64,000 bases of DNA from Saposhnikovia divaricata (taxonomy: Eukaryota; Streptophyta; Magnoliopsida; Apiales; Apiaceae), in assembly GCA_036435485.1 (NCBI GenBank), contig CM071597.1, positions 175,814,147 to 175,878,146 of the forward strand. Direction: 5' to 3'. Shown piece by piece: positions 59,282 to 64,000 of this stretch; position 1 is the first letter of the stretch; every line of letters begins with the position of its first letter. The notes beneath the pieces were generated by a model. It was not told where the DNA came from. It did not search any database and was given only the letters and a program-made list of their open reading frames with translations. A program made the translations under genes and the position numbers.

Positions 59282-59827
59282 CTAAACTAGTGGGCTCCAC
59301 CATATGTCCCACTCATCAAAGCAGAAAGTCGACAGAGGGCCTTGCGTGTCGCAACACTCACACATCATCCATCCAATCAAAGCAGAAAGTCGACAGAGCT
59401 CATCAAAAGCAGGCCTAGACAGTGGTCCCCCAACAAAATGCTGCTGGGCAATCCTTTTAGCTAACTCAATACGGCTATCCCAATCGATCGTGGATAAGTC
59501 AATGCAAAGTTGTGCCTCGTCCTCCATCTGCTTAATCAATGCTGAAAGATCATCATCTCTACTCATCAAGTGCTCGCAAGTACGGACTATCTCGGCATAA
59601 GTGTGCAAGGGTGGAACCTGGGGAAGTGAGTAAGATCCATTGAATGACTCGCCATTCTCGGTGACAGAAGAGCTCACAACTTGTGCTGGGACAGGGACAG
59701 GCATGGTATCGGGAACAGGGGTAGTCTCGTGCACAGGCTCAATGACAGACATTGCTTCGGTATGATCGGTCTCGAATAGACTGCTAGAATCGAAAGGTAG
59801 GGGTGGGTCATCGTCATCGAGATCCAT
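59282..59827 (-). CDS. Leader ORF (181 aa) between PBS and gag of G3, function unknown
   Basis: An uninterrupted frame on the element's coding strand, 200 bp after the PBS and 386 bp before gag. Residues 1-20 are acidic (MDLDDDDPPLPFD), 31-50 Pro/Val-rich, 75-150 likely helical (HTYAEIVRTCEHLMSRDDDL; DWDSRIELAKRIAQQHF). The C-terminus has a CECC cluster at 156-159 and Trp-rich DEWDIWWSPLV. No domain recognised. It contrasts with gag-pol, which has stops. A 23-bp word occurs twice in its 3' part (59315 and 59376, 61 bp apart and so in different frames), which suggests the tail changed by a local duplication. Extra ORFs upstream of gag are known in Ogre elements. In a chromodomain element I do not know one. 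It may encode a regulatory or accessory protein, or be chance. Confidence 0.5.
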   Translation of the reverse strand: MDLDDDDPPLPFDSSSLFETDHTEAMSVIEPVHETTPVPDTMPVPVPAQVVSSSVTENGESFNGSYSLPQVPPLHTYAEIVRTCEHLMSRDDDLSALIKQMEDEAQLCIDLSTIDWDSRIELAKRIAQQHFVGGPLSRPAFDELCRLSALIGWMMCECCDTQGPLSTFCFDEWDIWWSPLV

Positions 59828-60026
59828 ATCCTGAATACCATATATATATATACACTCAGAATATGAACGAGTTAAGTTACGTTAGCCCTAGAAATCTATC
59901 GCGAAAGGGATAACCTAAAGCTATAATCACTCCCTAACATCTATCACTCTCTTAGATCCTAATTGTATCTACTTCTTTTATTAGTGATCCTAAATTCCTA
60001 GCTTGTTTCAGTGACCAAAACCCGTA

Positions 60027-60038
60027 GCTCTGATACCA
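60027..60038 (-). promoter_or_regulatory. Primer-binding site of G3
   Basis: On the minus strand TGGTATCAGAGC lies three bases after the LTR end. Exact initiator-tRNA-Met complement. Confidence 0.9.
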
Positions 60039-60041
60039 ACC

Positions 60042-63000
60042 TATAACACCCTCCCGACCCGGGGCCTAGATCGGAGGGTCACTGACACACATCTAGATGC
60101 ATACAACCTAAAATATAATATAAAATACAACATGCTAACTGGCCCCGACACTAAAATCCAAAATCTTTCCAGGTAATGGTATGAAACAAGCAAGCCATCA
60201 TCTAACTAGATTAATTAATACAAACCTGAATTCAAAATATATCATTATTACATCTGAGTTCTCAAAAGACTACTTCCAGTTCTCACAACTATCTAGACCT
60301 CCTCACTGAGCTGTTATTGCATCTACCTCGGGAGCTATCTGGAAATGAACCACTTTGGGTCCACGATTAAAAGTGCGCTTCCTCGCGGTTTGCATAGTAT
60401 GGACCATGATTCTTAGTTACTATCAAAAGGGTTAGAAAAAATAATAATGAGCCAACGCTCAGCAAGAAACTACTAATCTCTACTAAAACATAACATGAGA
60501 GTTTATAAGATGACAGTAACTCAAGGTATAACATGGCTATCCAGGAATAGAGCAAGGGTCCTAGTACGGGTATTTGATATGAAATTAACTGACAATAGGA
60601 TAACAATATATATTCTTCAAAACTGTAAAGCAATTGATATTTCAAAAGGTAAACCAATTTCATTTTACAATAAATAAAAGTAAACATCATTTTATGAAAA
60701 CTGATTGGAGTTTTAAATGTAACTAACAATACAGGTGATCAGCCCGTAAAGTCCCCATACCGGACACAGAGTCCCTCTGGTCATTATTTCCTCATATTAG
60801 GATATCTTGGGGTCCCAAGAGGCGACACATTGGCCTATAAAGGGGTCGGACTGGACAAACCAGAACTACACAATACTACTTCCCGAAACAGACGGGACTT
60901 TCATCCCGTCTCTCCAAGGGTTAGGAATCCGTGGAAACCATTTAAAAGGAGTTCCTAACATTTAATAAAATTCTCATTTAACTTACAAAACTCTTTTTAA
61001 CTTTCAAAAGCTCATTTTAACTTTACAAAATATTTCAACTCTTAACCTTTTCAAAAACCTTTACTTCGAAGTACTTTCGACTCTCTGATAACAAATCAGC
61101 CCAGTCTAGGTAGCTTCAAAGTAATCTTACGAAAACATTTCATTTTGATTTCCAATGATAAAAGTCAAAGGGTTTGACTAGGTTTTCTAACACCAATGAA
61201 GTAGGGATACAAGTCTGGATCAAAGAGATTTAGACTTGAAGGCATCAAGGCAATTGATCAGATTTCAAGTTTTAAGAAAAGTAGTAAGGGTGTTTAAATG
61301 CTTGGATTAGTATTAATGACATAAGGGATCATATGATAATAAGGTAAACATAGGTTTGACTAGTTACGAACATGGGTCAACTAGAAGACTGGTTTATCTG
61401 TCAGTCAAATAGGTTTGATCAGGAATGATTCTGGTTGACATATATGGTCAAGAAGTAATTAGAAAGAATTAGGCTACACAAGCTTTATGAACAACATGGT
61501 ATAAGGTAGGCATGCTTAAATCAACATGGAACATCATTCAAGGAATAGAAACTGCAAGTAAAGATAGAGTTACTTGCCTCTGATAGAATGCAACAACTCA
61601 GCTCAGCCTACTACTGGTAATCAACCTTAGCCTTTCCTTTATTGCTAGGGCCTACGTCCTTCGTATCTACATAAACCATAATTACTACTTTAGAATACTA
61701 TACCACTTAATCGTCTCGTCTTAATATACCCAAACGATTCCTATATCTTATCGATACTTAACATATAACATACGTACCTGATATCTTATTATCAGATCGA
61801 CTCGCAAATCACTAACCACTTAGCACATAGCATATAGATTAGGGGTGTTCGCGGTGCGGCCGGTGCGGTTTTTTCCTCAAACCGCAAACCAAACCACGCA
61901 TGCGGTTTGAACAAATTTCCAAACCGCGACCGCACCACGTAAAATTAAAACCACATAAACCACACCGCGAAAAATGCGGGCGGTGCGGTGCGGTGTGGGC
62001 GGTTTACCTATTTCAAATTTTAATAATATAGTATCTTAAAAATAAACAAATTAATAATAATAAAGTTCTAAACCAAAATGAAATATAAATTACACATAAT
62101 TAATAAATGGACTAGGACAAAGAGGAAGGAAGAAGTGAGTGGGTTGATCCAAAAATTACACATAAGTAATAAAGGGACCATGGCAAAAAAAATCATATAT
62201 ATGTATATATTTATAAATATATTAATATTATATCATATGCGGTGCGGTGCGGTTTGAACCGCGAGATTAAATCCCAAACCACAAACCGCACCGCATCGCG
62301 CGGTTTGGATAAAATGCAAACCACGACCGCACCACAAAAGATATAAACCACGCGGAGCGGTGCGGTGTGGTGCGGAGCGGGCGGTTTGTGCGGTTTATGC
62401 GGTTTGATGAACACCCCTAATATAGATCATGCAACTCATATAAGTCACTTAGCATTTAGCAGATAAACACAACTCGTAAGCAATCATGCTACTTCATACT
62501 TTACTTCATATATTTTTCACGAAAATCGGGCAGAGTCTCCTTTATAAAATGGACTATTCCTCGGAAAATATATCCGGCTCCAAATAGCAATCATGTTCCT
62601 ATGATGGATATAAAATCCATCTTCAAGCCCAAGGATTTCTATATATTATAACAATTTATAATCATACTACTTATACTTACATCTTGCTTCTATCATAGTC
62701 CGAAATCATCGATATACATCTTAAATCATGGTACACCAAATAATTCACATGCATTCATATAATTTCAACAATTCGATCTAATTCATAATCGATTCCCAAA
62801 ATTCGAATTATTCAATAATTAAATAAAATAAATCATTTATGTAGCTCACATAATTTGATTAGCATCTCAAGAAATTAACTCGAATTGAAATTATATACTT
62901 GAACAATTAATAAAGATTTAACGAATCAATTCACTTGAATTTCAACATATAATTCGAATAAAATGAAGTGAAAATCCATATACCACACATGCATGCATCA

Positions 63001-64000
63001 CATCAAGGAAGTAAAATTTAAATCATGATTTAGGCCTCAATCATCATCATCGGCCACCACCGGTTCACCGGAGTTCATCACCGGTGGCGGTGGATTATCG
63101 GTGGTACCCCTTATTGGGGCTTCCAACTTCAAATCCTCCAATTAATTCATTAAACTCAAGGATATGCTCTAATAATCATTCAACTGCAAAGAATCAGTAC
63201 ACAACTAGCATAACTTCACATATTCGATCATATACATACACGAATAGATATATACACGCACTGTAAACATATATATACACAACTATGATCAAAACTCAAC
63301 TCAACACCAACATGTTTTAGTATGAAACAGGGACTAAAATCATGGGTATTGATTATTATGGTAGAAATCACAGCAACAAGGCAACAGAAGCAAAAACCCG
63401 AAGTAGGTTTGTAACCTTCCCACACAAAATCAACATGCAAGTACAGTTTCGAGTAGAGGAGAGAAAACCAAACATAACCCCGGTTTCCGATCTTAAAACC
63501 GAAGTGAAATGAGAGAGATTGGTGAGGAGAGAGAGTACCGACGAGAGAGAGAGATGAGAGAGTTTCTCGAGAGCAAGAAATGGAACACACACACAGGAAT
63601 GAAGAAAAGAGATGATAGTGGTGATAAGGAAATATCCACGGGCAAAACTGTCAATTCATAATTAAAATTTACTTTCTGAAAAATCTACTCTTTTAATCAT
63701 TTTTAAATCGTAATAAAATACAAGAATGGGGTGAAAATATTTTTAGAAAATTTTAAATAAAGTTCTTGAAATTAGAAGCATCCCCATATTTTTAGAATAA
63801 TATTTGGATCAAAAATGAATTTTATACGAATTTTCGAAGTAAAAGCTCTTTAATAGAAATAATGCTTTTAAATCATTTTAAAATACTAAAACTCAAAATT
63901 AAATATCCATACTAATTTTTATAACTCAACAATATCATAAAAATGATAATACAAAAGATCTCATGATTAAAATCAACTCCAATGATTTAATATGAATTTT
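60042..64000 (-). repeat. 5' LTR of G3, runs off the window
   Basis: The LTR end (minus strand ...GGGTGTTATA) lies at 60042 next to the PBS. The part from 61698 matches 36224-37890 of the other LTR. By that comparison about 210 bp remain beyond the window, so the LTR is ~4.2 kb with its MITE, ~3.6 kb without. A TGAGC-CAAC-GCTCA stem-loop is at 60448-60461. The ORFs inside (for example 63228-63590 minus) are not conserved in frame and are taken as chance. Confidence 0.85.
61840..62419. mobile_element. hAT-like MITE (580 bp) in the G3 5' LTR
   Basis: Terminal inverted repeats TAGGGGTGTTC / GAACACCCCTA, an 8-bp target duplication ATATAGAT (61832-61839, 62420-62427) and an empty site in the other G3 LTR (around 36352-36359). 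Subterminal regions at both ends are packed with GCGGT/ACCGC words (GCGGTGCGGTGTGG and complements), as in hAT elements, where such repeats bind transposase. No transposase ORF. It depends on an autonomous hAT element elsewhere. Confidence 0.92.

Larger units (their letters stand above)
36224..64000 (-). mobile_element. G3, minus-strand chromovirus interrupted by G2
   Basis: In minus orientation from right: 5' LTR (from beyond the window to 60042), PBS, leader ORF, gag, protease, RT cut by G2 at 56799/39928, RNase H, integrase (deleted in part), chromodomain, PPT, and a 3' LTR at 38102 that is cut off at 36224. LTR termini read TATAAC...GTTATA instead of TG...CA. The gag-pol frame is recognisable throughout but carries stops, a frameshift and an integrase deletion. 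The C-terminal chromodomain places it in the Tekay/Del-like chromoviruses. Confidence 0.85.

Noticed and set aside
59304..59600. 98-codon plus-strand ORF opposite the G3 leader ORF
   Set aside because: It is antisense to the element's transcription, shorter, Ser/Lys-rich and without any motif.
63228..63590. 120-codon minus-strand ORF in the G3 LTR
   Set aside because: The other LTR gives a different, shorter frame at the same place (37113-37472), so reading frame is not conserved; the GA-rich tract produces the Ser/Leu-rich translation.
1..64000. tRNA, rRNA, organelle insertion or intact host gene
   Set aside because: I looked for cloverleaf-like pairs, rRNA words and conserved exon-intron structure and found none. 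The tRNA-like words are retrotransposon primer-binding sites.

Overview
The window is plant nuclear DNA, most likely from an angiosperm and probably a eudicot, and it is almost entirely nested LTR retrotransposons. I base this on Sirevirus-type Ty1/copia, chromodomain Ty3/gypsy and Tat-type Ty3/gypsy proteins, primer-binding sites matching plant initiator tRNA-Met, an RTE-type LINE and a hAT-like MITE. The species cannot be fixed from the sequence. I found no intact host gene, tRNA, rRNA or CRISPR array.

Layout, using local names. Positions 1-990: a Tat-like LTR end, then the start of a G3-family LTR that cuts a Sirevirus in its integrase. 990-~9073: the rest of that Sirevirus (C1), with broken pol, a small extra ORF, a very long env-like ORF, a PPT and a 3' LTR. 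9099-25770: G1, a chromovirus with ~4.8-kb LTRs whose interior is a wreck apart from the last ~100 codons of pol; its 5' LTR holds a LINE fragment. 25771-36223: a ~2-kb LTR-like sequence of unknown family, split by G4. G4 (27056-35509) is a young Tat-like element in minus orientation with gag, protease and RNase H remnants, no RT or integrase, and two tandem arrays. 36224 to beyond 64000: G3, a minus-strand chromovirus whose RT gene is cut by G2 (39929-56798). G2 has ~3.7-kb LTRs, a solo LTR inside its left LTR, and an interior made of a reverse-oriented G1-type LTR, unidentified sequence and a decayed pol. G3's right-hand LTR carries a 580-bp MITE.

Insertion order read from junctions: C1 is older than the G3-type LTR at 990; G3 is older than G2, which is older than the solo LTR inside it; the unknown LTR is older than G4; G1's LTR is older than the LINE; G3's LTR is older than the MITE. 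Target-site duplications can be read for G2 (CATAA), G4 (ATATA), the solo LTR (TATAT) and the MITE (ATATAGAT).

How the parts work together: G1 and G2 have well-matched LTRs, PBS and PPT but no usable pol, and G4 has closely matched LTRs but no RT or integrase. All three therefore look like non-autonomous elements copied by enzymes supplied in trans. G3 is the only chromovirus here with recognisable gag-pol. It has LTR ends in TA...TA instead of TG...CA and an uninterrupted 181-codon ORF between PBS and gag. That leader ORF, the hairpin-rich 268-bp higher-order array in G4 and a stem-loop shared by the LTR families are the most unusual signals.
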